Below, piece after piece: positions 41,347 through 52,457 of a stretch of 64,000 nt of DNA. This stretch comes from Azomonas agilis (GTDB taxonomy: Bacteria; Pseudomonadota; Gammaproteobacteria; Pseudomonadales; Pseudomonadaceae). The position numbers were made by a program, and so were the translations under genes. Each line of letters begins with the position of its first letter. Positions within the stretch are counted from its first letter, which is position 1. The stretch spans positions 1 to 64,000 of the forward strand of contig NZ_VLKG01000004.1 in the NCBI RefSeq assembly GCF_007830255.1, written 5' to 3'. The notes below the pieces were generated by a model that saw only the letters and a program-made list of their open reading frames with translations, had not been told where the DNA came from and did not search any database.

Positions 41347-42411
41347 ATGCTGTCTTACATCCTGCGGCGCTTGCTGCTGATTATTCCGACCCTGTTTGGC
41401 ATCTTGCTGTTAAATTTCATTATTGTACAAGCCGTTCCTGGTGGCCCAGTAGAACAGGCCATTGCCAAACTGGAAGGCTTAGATGGCGCACTGGTCGGTC
41501 GTGGCGGAGCAGATCAAGTTTCTGGGCCCCACTACCGAGGCCGGCAAGGACTTGATCCTGAGCTGATTGCCAGTATCGAACGTCAATATGGCTTCGATAA
41601 ACCTCCGACTGAGCGCTTTTGGCTCATGCTTACTAATTATCTAACTCTTGACTTCGGGGAAAGCTTTTTCCGAGACACCAAAGTCATAGACCTCATCTTA
41701 GAAAAAATGCCGGTCTCCATTTCCTTAGGGTTATGGAGCACTTTGATCGTATACCTTATATCCATCCCGCTGGGGATTGCCAAAGCCACTCGGCACGGTA
41801 GCCCCTTTGATGTCTGGACTAGCTCCATCATCGTGGTGGGCTACGCGGTTCCAGCATTTTTATTTGGCGTACTGCTGATTCTGCTGTTTGCGGGGGGAAG
41901 TTACTGGAATTGGTTTCCTTTACGCGGACTCACCTCCGATGACTTCGATGAGCTGAGTTTTTTGGGGAAAATCCTCGATTACTTCTGGCATCTCGTACTG
42001 CCCACGACAGCCATAGTGATCGGCAACTTCGCTACCTTGACGCTGCTCACCAAAAACAGCTTTTTGGATGAGATTAACAAACAATACGTGATGACCGCGC
42101 GGGCTAAGGGTTTAAGTCCCAACCGAGTGCTGTATGGGCATGTATTCCGCAATGCCATGCTGATCATCATTGCGGGCTTCCCAGCCGCTTTTATTGGCAT
42201 GTTTTTTACCGGAGCCTTACTGATTGAAGTGGTGTTTTCTTTAGATGGCCTAGGCCTGCTCAGTTTTGAATCGGCGATCAACCGCGACTATCCGGTGGTA
42301 TTTGGCACCCTATTCTTATTCACCTTAGTGGGCTTACTGCTCAAGCTGGTGGGAGATTTGACCTATACCCTCGTCGATCCACGTATTAACTTTGACAGTC
42401 GGGAGCAATGA
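41347..42411 (+). CDS. yejB: Peptide ABC transporter permease YejB
   Basis: A 354-residue inner-membrane permease with six helices. The opening [28 protein letters not shown] is characteristic. The coupling motif for the ATPase is in [26 protein letters not shown]. It starts 1 bp after the yejA stop. With YejE it forms the channel. Confidence 0.93.
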   Translation: MLSYILRRLLLIIPTLFGILLLNFIIVQAVPGGPVEQAIAKLEGLDGALVGRGGADQVSGPHYRGRQGLDPELIASIERQYGFDKPPTERFWLMLTNYLTLDFGESFFRDTKVIDLILEKMPVSISLGLWSTLIVYLISIPLGIAKATRHGSPFDVWTSSIIVVGYAVPAFLFGVLLILLFAGGSYWNWFPLRGLTSDDFDELSFLGKILDYFWHLVLPTTAIVIGNFATLTLLTKNSFLDEINKQYVMTARAKGLSPNRVLYGHVFRNAMLIIIAGFPAAFIGMFFTGALLIEVVFSLDGLGLLSFESAINRDYPVVFGTLFLFTLVGLLLKLVGDLTYTLVDPRINFDSREQ

Positions 42412-43433
42412 AGATGACTTTATCGCCCCTTAATGCTCGACGCTTTGCGCTGTTCAAAGCCAATCGCCGAGGCTGGTGGTCACTGTGGATTTTTCTGGTT
42501 TTATTTGTTTTCAGCCTCGGTGCTGAGCTGATCGCCAACGATAAACCCCTAGTCGTTAAGTACGATGGAGAATGGTTTTTTCCCATCTTCAAACGCTATC
42601 CAGAGACGACTTTTGGGGGTGAGTTTCCTCTGCAAGCTAATTACAAAAATCCCTATATTCAAGAGCTTATCGCGGCTAAGCAGGGCTGGATGCTTTGGCC
42701 GCTGATTCCCTTTAGCCACGACAGCGTAAATTACGACTTAGCCGTCCCAGCCCCCGCACCTCCCTCTTTCAGCAATTGGTTAGGAACCGACGACCAAGCC
42801 CGTGATGTCTTAGCTCAGGTGATTTACGGCTTTAGATTATCGGTAACCTTTGCCCTAGTGCTCACCTTGTTCAGCTCCATACTGGGCGTATTGGCTGGAG
42901 CCGTTCAGGGCTTTTACGGCGGCTGGGTTGATCTGATGGGCCAGCGGTTTTTGGAAATCTGGTCAGGTCTTCCGGTGTTGTATTTAGTCATCATCATCAC
43001 CAGTTTTATCCAGCCTGACTTTTGGATTCTCTTAGGCATCATGCTGCTATTTTCTTGGATGACGCTGGTGGACGTAGTACGCGCCGAATTTTTACGCGGA
43101 CGTAACCTAGAGTACGTGCGCGCGGCCCGCGCCCTTGGGATGCCAAATACGGGCATTATGTTCCGACATATTTTACCCAACGCGATGGTGTCTACTCTGA
43201 CCTTTCTGCCCTTCATCCTCACCACCGCCATCGGAACCCTCACAGCGCTGGACTTTCTGGGCTTTGGCTTGCCACCGGGAGCCCCCTCTTTAGGCGAGTT
43301 AGTAGCTCAGGGTAAAAATAATCTGCAAGCGCCTTGGTTAGCTATCACTGCCTTTGCGGTATTAGCTTTGATGCTCAGCCTATTGGTTTTTATTGGCGAA
43401 GCGGCCCGTGATGCCTTTGATCCAAGGAAATGA
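42408..43433 (+). CDS. yejE: Peptide ABC transporter permease YejE
   Basis: A 341-residue permease. An N-terminal cytoplasmic and membrane segment ([22 protein letters not shown]) is followed by a periplasmic loop and five helices. The EAA-type motif is in [26 protein letters not shown]. The start overlaps the yejB stop by 4 bp (ATGA), with GGGAG upstream. Confidence 0.93.
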   Translation: MKMTLSPLNARRFALFKANRRGWWSLWIFLVLFVFSLGAELIANDKPLVVKYDGEWFFPIFKRYPETTFGGEFPLQANYKNPYIQELIAAKQGWMLWPLIPFSHDSVNYDLAVPAPAPPSFSNWLGTDDQARDVLAQVIYGFRLSVTFALVLTLFSSILGVLAGAVQGFYGGWVDLMGQRFLEIWSGLPVLYLVIIITSFIQPDFWILLGIMLLFSWMTLVDVVRAEFLRGRNLEYVRAARALGMPNTGIMFRHILPNAMVSTLTFLPFILTTAIGTLTALDFLGFGLPPGAPSLGELVAQGKNNLQAPWLAITAFAVLALMLSLLVFIGEAARDAFDPRK

Positions 43434-43434
43434 T

Positions 43435-45078
43435 ATGCCCGACGTTTTACTTGAAATTCAAGATCTTAGCATCGAGTTTGTCAGCGGTCAGCAGATCAAT
43501 CCTGCGGTGACTCAAGCCAGTTTCTCCATTTATAAAGGAGAAACTTTGGCCTTAGTGGGCGAAAGTGGCTCTGGTAAATCCGTAACGGCTCATGCACTGC
43601 TTCGGCTGCTCCCTATTACTGCTCAGCTCAATGGGAAAATCCTCTACGGCCAAGAGGATTTGCTTACCGCCAAAGAGTCTCGCCTACAAGCCTTGCGCGG
43701 CAATAAGATCTCTATGATCTTTCAGGAGCCCATGACCTCGCTGAATCCGCTACATAGCGTTGAGCGGCAAATAAACGAAGTGCTCACACTGCACAAAGGA
43801 TTACGCGGTCAGGCGGCCACAGAGCGCACCCTAGAGCTACTCAAGCTTGTCGGTATTACACGACCCGAGCAACGCTTAAAAGCCTACCCTCATGAACTGT
43901 CTGGCGGGCAACGGCAAAGAGTCATGATCGCTATGGCGTTGGCCAACGAGCCTGAACTGCTGATTGCTGATGAGCCAACCACCGCCCTTGATGTCAGCGT
44001 ACAAGCCAAAATCCTAAAGCTGCTGAAGGAGCTACAAGATAAGCTGGGCATGGCTCTACTGCTGATCAGCCACGATCTGAATCTGGTTCGGCGGATTGCT
44101 CAGCGGGTATGTGTCATGCAAAAAGGGCAGATCGTGGAGCAAAATGACACTGCCCGTCTGTTCAGCCAACCTCAGCATCCCTACACTCAAGAATTATTAG
44201 CCTCAGAGCCCAAAGGTCGGCCCAATTACGCCACGACTAAAGCGGCCCCTATTTTAGAAGTCAAAAACCTACAGGTTCACTTCCCGATCAAAAAAGGGCT
44301 CTTCCAGCGTGTTTGCGATTATGTGCACGCTGTGGATGGTGTCAGCTTTGGTATCCCCAGCGGTCAAACCTTGGGCATTGTGGGTGAAAGTGGCTCGGGG
44401 AAAACTAGCCTTGGTTTGGCCATTCTGCGATTACTCAACAGCCAAGGAAGTATTCAGTTTCAAGGACAAGCTCTAGACCAGCTTAACCAGAAGGATATGC
44501 GCCCGATTCGCCGCCAAATGCAGGTGGTATTTCAAGACCCTTACGGTAGTTTGAGTCCACGGCTATCCATTGGGCAAATCATCGCGGAGGGCTTAGAAGT
44601 CCACCGAATCGGGACTACTGAGGAGCGTGAGCAGGCCGTGATACAGGCTCTGACCGAGGTAGGCTTAGATCCGGCAATGCGTCATCGCTATCCCCATGAG
44701 TGCTCTGGTGGACAGCGGCAGCGGATTGCCATTGCTCGTGCGTTAGTCTTAAAACCTGCTTTGATTTTGCTGGATGAACCTACCTCCGCACTGGATCGCA
44801 CGGTACAGGCACAAATCGTCGAGCTTTTACGCCAATTGCAGCAGAAATATAATCTGACCTACCTATTTATTAGCCACGATCTGGCAGTTGTGCGTGCCTT
44901 AAGCCATCAGCTTATCGTCATAAAACAAGGTCAGGTGGTGGAACAGGGCTCAGCCGAGACCCTGTTCGATGCTCCGCAACATCCCTATACCCAGCAACTG
45001 CTTGAGGCGGCTTTTATGAATGCCCCTCCAACGGCTGGACAACCAGAAAAAGAGGAACACATCCATGGCTTTTCTTAG
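43435..45078 (+). CDS. yejF: Peptide ABC transporter ATP-binding protein YejF (double ATPase)
   Basis: A 547-residue protein with two ATPase domains. The first has Walker [11 protein letters not shown], signature LSGGQRQR and Walker B LLIADEP. The second has Walker [10 protein letters not shown], signature CSGGQRQR and Walker B LILLDEP. It powers YejBE. The ATG follows AAGGAAATG. Its last 14 bp overlap the start of fabI, which suggests the two are translated together. Confidence 0.93.
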   Translation: MPDVLLEIQDLSIEFVSGQQINPAVTQASFSIYKGETLALVGESGSGKSVTAHALLRLLPITAQLNGKILYGQEDLLTAKESRLQALRGNKISMIFQEPMTSLNPLHSVERQINEVLTLHKGLRGQAATERTLELLKLVGITRPEQRLKAYPHELSGGQRQRVMIAMALANEPELLIADEPTTALDVSVQAKILKLLKELQDKLGMALLLISHDLNLVRRIAQRVCVMQKGQIVEQNDTARLFSQPQHPYTQELLASEPKGRPNYATTKAAPILEVKNLQVHFPIKKGLFQRVCDYVHAVDGVSFGIPSGQTLGIVGESGSGKTSLGLAILRLLNSQGSIQFQGQALDQLNQKDMRPIRRQMQVVFQDPYGSLSPRLSIGQIIAEGLEVHRIGTTEEREQAVIQALTEVGLDPAMRHRYPHECSGGQRQRIAIARALVLKPALILLDEPTSALDRTVQAQIVELLRQLQQKYNLTYLFISHDLAVVRALSHQLIVIKQGQVVEQGSAETLFDAPQHPYTQQLLEAAFMNAPPTAGQPEKEEHIHGFS

Positions 45079-45856
45079 TGGCAAACGCATTTTGATTGTT
45101 GGCGTTGCCAGCAAGCTCTCCATCGCCTCTGGCATCGCGGCGGCCATGCACCGCGAAGGCGCTGAATTAGCCTTTACCTACCAAAACGAGAAACTCAAAG
45201 GCCGAGTTGAAGAGTTCGCCAGCACCTGGGGTTCAAGCCCTGAACTCTGCTTCCCCTGTGATGTAGGCAATGACGAAGAAATTGCCCAAGTATTTGCCGC
45301 TCTGAGCCAAAAATGGGATGGACTAGACGGCATCGTGCATTCCGTTGGCTTTGCTCCCGGTGACCAACTGGACGGTGACTTTACCCAAGCGACCACCCGC
45401 GAAGGCTTCCGCATTGCCCACGATATCAGCGCCTACAGCTTCGTTGCCTTGGCAAAAGCAGGCCGCGAGATGATGCAAGGACGTAATGGTAGCCTGCTGA
45501 CACTGTCCTATTTGGGCGCTGAGCGTACCATGCCAAACTACAACGTCATGGGTATGGCCAAAGCCAGCCTAGAGGCTGGTGTACGTTACTTGGCCAGCAG
45601 CCTTGGCCCAGAAGGAATACGGGTTAACGCCATTTCTGCTGGCCCTATCCGCACCTTAGCGGCCTCTGGCATCGCTAACTTCCGCAAAATGCTGGCGGCC
45701 AACGAACGTCAAACCCCCTTACGCCGTAACGTCACCATTGAAGAAGTAGGCAACGCCGGTGCTTTCTTATGCTCTGATTTAGCATCCGGCATCAGTGGTG
45801 AAATTCTGTATGTAGACGGTGGCTTTAACACCACCGCTATGGGGCCTTTGGAGTAA
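45065..45856 (+). CDS. fabI: Enoyl-[acyl-carrier-protein] reductase (NADH) FabI
   Basis: A 263-residue short-chain dehydrogenase that carries out the last reduction of each fatty acid elongation round. FabI features are [16 protein letters not shown] at the nucleotide site, the SVGFAPGDQ block, and the catalytic Tyr-x6-Lys in [15 protein letters not shown]. It is the usual triclosan target class. The ATG follows GAGGAAC and lies inside the end of yejF. A strong terminator follows, facing ppiD. Confidence 0.95.
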   Translation: MAFLSGKRILIVGVASKLSIASGIAAAMHREGAELAFTYQNEKLKGRVEEFASTWGSSPELCFPCDVGNDEEIAQVFAALSQKWDGLDGIVHSVGFAPGDQLDGDFTQATTREGFRIAHDISAYSFVALAKAGREMMQGRNGSLLTLSYLGAERTMPNYNVMGMAKASLEAGVRYLASSLGPEGIRVNAISAGPIRTLAASGIANFRKMLAANERQTPLRRNVTIEEVGNAGAFLCSDLASGISGEILYVDGGFNTTAMGPLE

Positions 45857-45872
45857 CCCAATCCCGAAGCCA

Positions 45873-45906
45873 AAAAGAACCCGCATTTTGTGCGGGTTCT
45901 TTTTTT
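45873..45906. terminator. Bidirectional terminator between fabI and ppiD
   Basis: AAAAGAACCCGCA (45873-45885) pairs with TGCGGGTTCTTTT (45891-45903) around TTTTG, and further T residues follow. The A-rich left arm gives a T-run on the minus strand as well. Confidence 0.92.
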
Positions 45907-45933
45907 ACAGCTTATGCCAATTAATAGCCTCTG

Positions 45934-48054
45934 TTAAAAGCGCTTAATTTCAGCCGTTGAACGCAATAGATTCATATAAGCAGCAAAGTCCTGCTGCCCA
46001 ATCCGAGAAGCCAATACACGCTTATACTCTTGACGCTGCTCTTGAGTAAGGCTTTTGGTATCCGGCTCAGCTACGCCATCCAAACGTACAATCACAAAAT
46101 CCCCCGAACTCAGCACTACATGGCCATAAATCGGACGATCAGACGTAGGCTTAGGTAAGCGGAACACAACCTGCATCACAGCGGGATCTACCCCTTCCTG
46201 CACACGCCCAGCCGCTTCTAACACCTGCCACACCGATTGGGGCTTCGCCTCTTCCCCCGTAGCTGAAGCGACAACGGGAGATGGCTCATCAGATTTAGCC
46301 TCATCAGCAACCACAGCCTCTGCTGCTTCTGTTACTTCAGCAGCAGTCTCCGTTTTTTGCTCAGAAGCCTGTGCTACAACAGCGGTAGAGTCTTCTGCGG
46401 GGGCAGTTGCCACTACGGGAGTAGCCTCTGGGACAGGTGCAGATTCAGGCTGTACGGCTTCAGGAGCCTGCACCTGAGTAGCAGCTGTAGTAACCGCTGG
46501 AGGATCTTGCAGCTCTCCAGAGCGCAGCTTGGTTAAAATCGCCTCACCTTCTTGGCGCACCTGCTCAGCCGCTTTCTCAGTTTTGAGTTTCTGAGCGATC
46601 TGGTCTTTCACCTGCTCCAAAGGCAGTTGGTCAGCTTTCAGATGCTGTTTCAAATGCATCACCACAACGGTCTCTGGATCTAACTCAATCAACGCGCTAT
46701 TGAGCTTCTCGTTCAGAACACCATCACTAAAAGCGGTTTGAATAAACTGCGGATTAGCTGTAACTCCCTCGCCTATTCCTTCACGCCCAAAAGCAGCCGT
46801 AGTTTGAATGCTCAAACCCAACTCCTGAGCCGGGCCTTTAAGGTCAAGCGACTCATAAGCCGCTGTTTCCAGTTGCTTAGTGGCATCTACAAAGCGTTGC
46901 TCTACTTGCTCGGTTTTGAGCTCACGCACTAACTCTGGTTTTAGAGTATCAAAACTTGGAATCTCTGCCGCTTTAACACCCAGTAGCTTAATCAGGTGCC
47001 ACCCGAAACGAGATTTTACCGGCTCGGAAATTTCACCCTCTTTCAAAGCATAAACGGCTTGCTCAAAGGCAGGATCAAAAACGCCTTTACCTACAAAGCC
47101 TAGATCACCACCCTCAGCAGAAGACCCCAAATCCTCGGAGAATTCTTTGGCCAAAGCAGCAAAATCCTCACCTTGGCTCAGGCGCGTACGGATTTGCTCC
47201 AGTTTAGCTTTAGCCTCTGCTTCACCCGTAGTCGCCTCAATCAAGATATGCGCGGCACGACGTTGCTCACTCAGGTTGGCAATCTTTTGCTCGTACAGAG
47301 CCTTAACCTTGGCCTCATCCACAGTGACTTGATCAAAGAAGGCTTCTTTTTCCAAAGCAACATAATCGACAATCACCTGTTCTGAAGAGCGGAACTGAGC
47401 AGCGTGCTTGGTGTAATAATCCTTAATCTCTTCATCCGTTACAGATACCGATTGCTGGGCCACTGGAAGCGTCCAGAAACCAAAATCCCGTGTTTGACGC
47501 TCTAAGCGTGCAAAAGCTTCAACCTGCTGATCGGTTGAAAATGCAGTAGCCATCAATCCTGCACGCAATTGGCCAATCAGCATCTCTTGCTCTAGCAATT
47601 GGCGAAATTGCATGCGGGTATAGCCCATCTGACCAATGATCTGATCAAAACGGCTGGCGGCAAACTGGCCATCAATTTGGAACTCTGGCGTATCCAAAAT
47701 GACTTGATCTAAAGCAGCCTGCGAATAGGCAAACCCAAAGTTACGGGTCGCCTGTAATAACAACAGACGGTCAATGATGCCGTTCAGTACCGAGCCACGT
47801 AGTAATTCATCGCGCAACAGGGTGGGATCAAATCCGGCGCCCAATTGCTGCATTAATTGAGCACGCTGGGCATTAATAGCCTGTTGCAATTCGCTCTGGG
47901 CAACCGGCTCGCCATTGACACGAGCGACCTCTTGCGCGTTCTGAGCGCTACTGAATAGGGTTTCAACCCCGGTTAGGGCCAGCAACATAATGATGAGGCC
48001 AATGATGGTCTTGGCAATCCAGCCCTGAGAGTTATCCCTGATATTTTGAAGCAT
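45934..48054 (-). CDS. ppiD: Periplasmic folding chaperone PpiD (SurA/parvulin-like)
   Basis: A 706-residue inner-membrane-anchored chaperone. One membrane helix near residue 13 (WIAKTIIGLIIMLLALTGV) is followed by a SurA-like N-domain and a parvulin PPIase domain (about residues 265-360, with RRAAHILIEA and FAALAKEFSED and GDLGFVGKG). It assists outer-membrane and secreted proteins leaving the Sec channel. The protein is longer than the usual 620-630 residues because of a low-complexity Ala/Glu/Pro/Val linker of about 90 residues near 505-595. The ATG at 48054 follows GGAGGA. It is downstream of hupB in the lon block. Confidence 0.92.
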   Translation of the reverse strand: MLQNIRDNSQGWIAKTIIGLIIMLLALTGVETLFSSAQNAQEVARVNGEPVAQSELQQAINAQRAQLMQQLGAGFDPTLLRDELLRGSVLNGIIDRLLLLQATRNFGFAYSQAALDQVILDTPEFQIDGQFAASRFDQIIGQMGYTRMQFRQLLEQEMLIGQLRAGLMATAFSTDQQVEAFARLERQTRDFGFWTLPVAQQSVSVTDEEIKDYYTKHAAQFRSSEQVIVDYVALEKEAFFDQVTVDEAKVKALYEQKIANLSEQRRAAHILIEATTGEAEAKAKLEQIRTRLSQGEDFAALAKEFSEDLGSSAEGGDLGFVGKGVFDPAFEQAVYALKEGEISEPVKSRFGWHLIKLLGVKAAEIPSFDTLKPELVRELKTEQVEQRFVDATKQLETAAYESLDLKGPAQELGLSIQTTAAFGREGIGEGVTANPQFIQTAFSDGVLNEKLNSALIELDPETVVVMHLKQHLKADQLPLEQVKDQIAQKLKTEKAAEQVRQEGEAILTKLRSGELQDPPAVTTAATQVQAPEAVQPESAPVPEATPVVATAPAEDSTAVVAQASEQKTETAAEVTEAAEAVVADEAKSDEPSPVVASATGEEAKPQSVWQVLEAAGRVQEGVDPAVMQVVFRLPKPTSDRPIYGHVVLSSGDFVIVRLDGVAEPDTKSLTQEQRQEYKRVLASRIGQQDFAAYMNLLRSTAEIKRF

Positions 48055-48174
48055 GAATCCTCCGTCAGAGAGTTTGGGTTCTGCGGTAGGTACAGTGCGG
48101 ATAAAAGAAAGGCGCATCATCAATGCGCCTTATCTTAATTTAAGGTTCTCTATCTACGACGAGATAGGCTCACC

Positions 48175-48447
48175 TCAATTGACTGCATCCTTGAGCGCTT
48201 TACCGGCCTTAAATCCGGGAATTTTAGCCGCCTCAATGTTAATCGGCTTGCCGGTTTGTGGGTTACGGCCCACACGCGCGGCACGATCTTTCACAGAAAA
48301 AGTACCAAAACCCACCAGAACCACGGAATCACCCGTTTTCAAGGCTTCAGTAACAGACTCGATCACTGCATCTAAGGCTTTACCCGCAGTTGCTTTTGGG
48401 ATATCCGCAGATGCCGCAATAGCGTCGATCAGTTCCGATTTATTCAC
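48175..48447 (-). CDS. hupB: DNA-binding protein HU-beta
   Basis: A 90-residue nucleoid protein. The start [16 protein letters not shown] and the DNA-binding arm [24 protein letters not shown] are typical of HU-beta. It starts with GTG at 48445-48447 (N-terminal Met is read from GTG), preceded by AGGGGA; no in-frame ATG exists nearby. It follows lon as in E. coli and Pseudomonas. Confidence 0.96.
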   Translation of the reverse strand: MNKSELIDAIAASADIPKATAGKALDAVIESVTEALKTGDSVVLVGFGTFSVKDRAARVGRNPQTGKPINIEAAKIPGFKAGKALKDAVN

Positions 48448-48562
48448 TCTAGAATCCCCTTATTCCTACTGAGTCTATGATGTTCGGGTACAAGCAAAGT
48501 GGTGCTGGAATGACGGAAGTTTGACCAGCCAACCTAACGGACTTCGAAAAGCCTAACCCTGC

Positions 48563-50959
48563 TTAATGCGTGCTGATTCGGTCTTTAGAATCAGCCTCAC
48601 GGCTGTCCTCTTTGGCAACCAGTTCCGGAGCTGCATCTGGCAAGGGCTCCGGGGCGTATTGCAGCGCAATTTGCAGGACTTCGTCAATCCACTTAACGGG
48701 CTTAATCTCAAGGTCTTGCTGGATATTTTCCGGTATTTCTTTCAAATCCCGTCGATTGTCCTCAGGGATGATCACCGTCTTGATGCCACCCCGATGTGCC
48801 GCCAGTAATTTCTCTTTCAAACCACCGATGGCTAGCACCTGTCCTCTGAGGGTAATTTCCCCCGTCATGGCTACATCGGCACGTACCGGAATCTCGGTTA
48901 AGGAGGATACCAGAGCCGTACACATGCCAATACCCGCACTGGGGCCATCTTTCGGTGTGGCCCCTTCAGGAACGTGAATATGGATGTCTTGGCGCTCATG
49001 GAAATCCGGCGCAATACCCAAACTTTTAGCGCGACTACGCACCACAGTTAAAGCTGCGGTGATGGACTCACCCATCACATCGCCTAAAGAGCCCGTTTTC
49101 GTCATACGGCCTTTACCTGGAACCACTACGGCCTCAATGGTCAAGAGTTCACCACCTACCTGAGTCCAAGCCAACCCCGTTACTTGGCCGATCTGATTTT
49201 GTTCCTCAGCCAAACCATAGCGGTGTTTACGCACTCCTAAATAGTGCTCCAAACGCTCCGCTGTGATGTGCTCTTTGGTCTTTTTGCTGGCAATGTGCTC
49301 ACGCACCACACGTCGAGCGACCTTAGCCAGTTGGCGTTCTAGGCTCCGGACACCCGCTTCGCGTGTGTAGTAGCGGATCATGTCCCGGATCGCATCTGAG
49401 TCAAACTCCAGCTCAGATTTCTTCAGACCATTGGCCTGAATTTGCTTAGGTGCTAAGTAGCGGCTAGCAATGTTAATTTTTTCGTCTTCGGTATAACCAG
49501 GCAAACGGATGATTTCCATACGATCCAGTAAAGGCGCTGGAATATTCATCGAGTTAGCCGTACAAAGGAACATTACGTCCGAAAGATCGTAATCAACTTC
49601 TAGGTAATGGTCGTTGAAGTTATGGTTTTGTTCAGGATCCAAAACTTCCAACAAGGCAGAGGCCGGATCACCGCGCATATCACTGCTCATTTTGTCGATT
49701 TCGTCCAACAAAAATAAAGGATTACGCACCCCTACTTTGGTCATCTTTTGAATTAATCGACCAGGCATGGAGCCAATATAAGTACGGCGATGGCCTCGAA
49801 TTTCTGCCTCATCACGCACACCACCTAAAGCCATGCGTATGAATTTGCGATTAGTGGCTCGCGCAATGGATTCTGCCAACGAGGTTTTACCGACTCCGGG
49901 TGGGCCTACTAAGCACAATACTGGCCCCTTAAGCTTCTTAACTCGTTTTTGTACAGCAAGGTACTCAAGGATGCGCTCTTTAACTTCCTCCAATCCGTAG
50001 TGCTCTTCATCCAAGATTTGCTCGGCTTTATCTAAGTCTAAGCGAATCTTGCTGCTGGCTTTCCAAGGCACATTGGTCAGCCAGTCGATATAGGAGCGCA
50101 CTACGGTAGCCTCAGCAGACATGGGGGACATCTGCTTGAGCTTGTTTAGCTCAGCCATTGCTTTAGTATGAGCTTCCTCAGTCATACCCGCATTATCGAT
50201 ACGCTTTTTCAGCTCATCGACTTCATTATGGGCTTCATCAATATCGCCTAGCTCTTTTTGAATAGCCTTCATTTGCTCATTCAAATAGTACTCGCGCTGG
50301 CTACGCTCCATTTGCTTTTTAACGCGACCGCGAATGCGTTTTTCCACTTGCAGGAGATCAATTTCAGCATCCAGCAGTGCCAAGACGTGCTCAACCCGTG
50401 CTGCTAAATCTGTGTTTTCCAGAATTTGCTGTTTTTGCTCCAGCTTCAGCGCCATGTGCGCCGCTATGGTATCGACCAAGCGGGAAGGATCGGTGATGCC
50501 GGTCAGTGAGCTTAAAACCTCGGCGGGGACTTTTTTACCCAACTGGGCATATTCTTCAAATTGACTGAGTAAAGTACGCACAAATACTTCAGCTTCACGC
50601 TCGGAGATTTCGGCCTCTTGAACGAGCTGAACTTCAGCTTGAAAGTAATCACCGGCATCTGAGAAATGCTCTATAAGAGCACACTGCTCACCCTCTACCA
50701 GCACTTTAACTGTACCATCCGGCAACTTCAGCAGTTGCAGTATGGTCGCCAAAGTACCTACCCGATAAAGATCTTCTTCTTTAGGGTCATCGTCGGCTGG
50801 ATTTTTTTGGGCAACTAACAAAATCTGTTTGTTACCCTGCATGGCGACATCCAAAGCCTCTATAGAGCGCTCACGCCCCACAAATAAGGGGATAACCATG
50901 TGTGGGTAGACCACGACATCACGCAGCGGCAAAAGAGGCAATACGGTAGTTGTATTCAT
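48563..50959 (-). CDS. lon: ATP-dependent protease Lon
   Basis: A 798-residue cytoplasmic protease for misfolded and regulatory proteins. Domains in order: N-terminal substrate-binding domain (1-200), coiled coil (about 200-250), AAA+ with Walker A GPPGVGKTSLAESIA and Walker B LFLLDEIDKM, and the protease domain with the Ser-Lys dyad (catalytic Ser in PKDGPSAGIGMC). I chose the ATG at 50957-50959; the frame also offers a GTG three codons upstream. The C-terminus has a Glu/Asp/Lys-rich extension. No T-run terminator is obvious before hupB. Confidence 0.96.
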   Translation of the reverse strand: MNTTTVLPLLPLRDVVVYPHMVIPLFVGRERSIEALDVAMQGNKQILLVAQKNPADDDPKEEDLYRVGTLATILQLLKLPDGTVKVLVEGEQCALIEHFSDAGDYFQAEVQLVQEAEISEREAEVFVRTLLSQFEEYAQLGKKVPAEVLSSLTGITDPSRLVDTIAAHMALKLEQKQQILENTDLAARVEHVLALLDAEIDLLQVEKRIRGRVKKQMERSQREYYLNEQMKAIQKELGDIDEAHNEVDELKKRIDNAGMTEEAHTKAMAELNKLKQMSPMSAEATVVRSYIDWLTNVPWKASSKIRLDLDKAEQILDEEHYGLEEVKERILEYLAVQKRVKKLKGPVLCLVGPPGVGKTSLAESIARATNRKFIRMALGGVRDEAEIRGHRRTYIGSMPGRLIQKMTKVGVRNPLFLLDEIDKMSSDMRGDPASALLEVLDPEQNHNFNDHYLEVDYDLSDVMFLCTANSMNIPAPLLDRMEIIRLPGYTEDEKINIASRYLAPKQIQANGLKKSELEFDSDAIRDMIRYYTREAGVRSLERQLAKVARRVVREHIASKKTKEHITAERLEHYLGVRKHRYGLAEEQNQIGQVTGLAWTQVGGELLTIEAVVVPGKGRMTKTGSLGDVMGESITAALTVVRSRAKSLGIAPDFHERQDIHIHVPEGATPKDGPSAGIGMCTALVSSLTEIPVRADVAMTGEITLRGQVLAIGGLKEKLLAAHRGGIKTVIIPEDNRRDLKEIPENIQQDLEIKPVKWIDEVLQIALQYAPEPLPDAAPELVAKEDSREADSKDRISTH

Positions 50960-51054
50960 AGCGTTCACTCTACCCGACTAGTGGCCACAGGTTAACTGCT
51001 TGACCTTAATATAGGAACTTACCCAAAAAGATAAGTTATATGTGGGTATTTAAG

Positions 51055-51082
51055 TACAAAGGGGCCATCAGGCCCCTTTGTA
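51055..51082 (-). terminator. Terminator of clpX
   Basis: TACAAAGGGGCC (51055-51066) and GGCCCCTTTGTA (51071-51082) form a 12-bp perfect stem around ATCA. It starts directly after the clpX stop and separates clpX from lon. The downstream T-run is weak (TTTGTACTT). Confidence 0.75.
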
Positions 51083-52369
51083 TCAGGCTTCCGGTGCCGC
51101 TTTAGCAGGTGGCTCGGTGTTTTCGTACATCAGTAATGGCTTGGAGCTTCCATCAATTACGGATTCATCCACAACCACTTTGCTGACATCTTTTTGTGAC
51201 GGAATGTCATACATAGTGTCAAGCAATACGGCTTCTAAGATAGAACGCAGACCACGAGCACCCGTTTTACGCTCTAACGCACGCTGAGCTACAGCTTTCA
51301 GTGCATCAGGGCGGAACTCTAGGTCAACACCTTCCATTTCGAACAGTTTGCCATACTGCTTAGTCAAGGCATTTTTAGGTTCTGTCAGAATCTGAATTAA
51401 CGCAGCTTCATCCAGCTCATCTAAGGTTGCAATAACTGGCAAACGGCCCACAAATTCTGGAATCAAGCCAAATTTAACCAGATCATCAGGTTCTACAGAG
51501 CGTAAAGACTCACCCAACTTCGTATCAGCTTCTTTGCTACGAACCTGTGCATGGAATCCAATACCTCCTCCTTTTAAGGAGCGGCTTTGGATGACTTTTT
51601 CTAAGCCAGCAAAAGCTCCGCCACAAATAAACAGGATATTGCGGGTATCTACTTGCAAAAACTCTTGCTGAGGATGCTTACGGCCACCTTGGGGTGGCAC
51701 AGAAGCAACAGTGCCCTCAATCAATTTAAGCAAGGCCTGTTGAACACCCTCTCCCGATACGTCACGAGTGATTGAGGGGTTATCAGACTTACGAGAAATC
51801 TTGTCGATTTCATCAATGTAGACAATCCCGACTTGAGCTTTTTCTACATCGTAGTCACATTTTTGCAACAGCTTTTGGATGATATTTTCTACGTCCTCAC
51901 CCACATAACCGGCTTCAGTCAAGGTCGTAGCGTCAGCGATGGTAAAGGGGACGTTTAGCAGGCGCGCTAAGGTCTCTGCCAATAGGGTTTTACCAGAGCC
52001 CGTTGGGCCAATCAGCAAGATGTTGCTCTTGCCCAGCTCAACCTCTTCTTTTTTATCACGTTGCTGATTAAGCCGTTTATAGTGGTTATAAACAGCAACG
52101 GCCAAAATTTTCTTAGCACGCTCTTGACCAATGACATACTGGTCAAGGATTGCGCTGATTTCACGGGGCACGGGCAACTTATGCGCACTGCTTTCAGCCT
52201 GGGTTTCTTGCACCTCCTCACGGATGATGTCATTACACAGGTCGACGCACTCATCGCAGATAAAAACTGAGGGACCAGCAATCAGTTTGCGTACTTCATG
52301 TTGGCTTTTGCCGCAGAAGGAGCAATAAAGCAGTTTGCCGGTTTCCTCACCGTTGCGGGTATCAGTCAT
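51083..52369 (-). CDS. clpX: ClpXP unfoldase subunit ClpX
   Basis: A 428-residue AAA+ unfoldase that feeds substrates into ClpP. The N-terminal zinc-binding domain has the four-Cys motif ([10 protein letters not shown] and [10 protein letters not shown]). The ATPase has Walker [16 protein letters not shown] and Walker [10 protein letters not shown]. The loop that docks on ClpP is the IGF-type motif, here [10 protein letters not shown] chose the ATG at 52367-52369, giving MTDTRNGEE. It follows clpP by 88 bp. Confidence 0.96.
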   Translation of the reverse strand: MTDTRNGEETGKLLYCSFCGKSQHEVRKLIAGPSVFICDECVDLCNDIIREEVQETQAESSAHKLPVPREISAILDQYVIGQERAKKILAVAVYNHYKRLNQQRDKKEEVELGKSNILLIGPTGSGKTLLAETLARLLNVPFTIADATTLTEAGYVGEDVENIIQKLLQKCDYDVEKAQVGIVYIDEIDKISRKSDNPSITRDVSGEGVQQALLKLIEGTVASVPPQGGRKHPQQEFLQVDTRNILFICGGAFAGLEKVIQSRSLKGGGIGFHAQVRSKEADTKLGESLRSVEPDDLVKFGLIPEFVGRLPVIATLDELDEAALIQILTEPKNALTKQYGKLFEMEGVDLEFRPDALKAVAQRALERKTGARGLRSILEAVLLDTMYDIPSQKDVSKVVVDESVIDGSSKPLLMYENTEPPAKAAPEA

Positions 52370-52457
52370 TCGATCGATCCAATCCGGAGGGCTTAGGAAC
52401 AAGATAAGGTATTCGTGGGCTTTTTCAAGCCCACAAGAACCTCTAGCGTCAAATACA

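Noticed and set aside
50995-51060. Heat-shock (sigma-32) promoter ahead of lon
   Set aside because: CCCACATAT resembles the -10 but no good CTTGAAA lies at the right distance; I do not report it as a feature.
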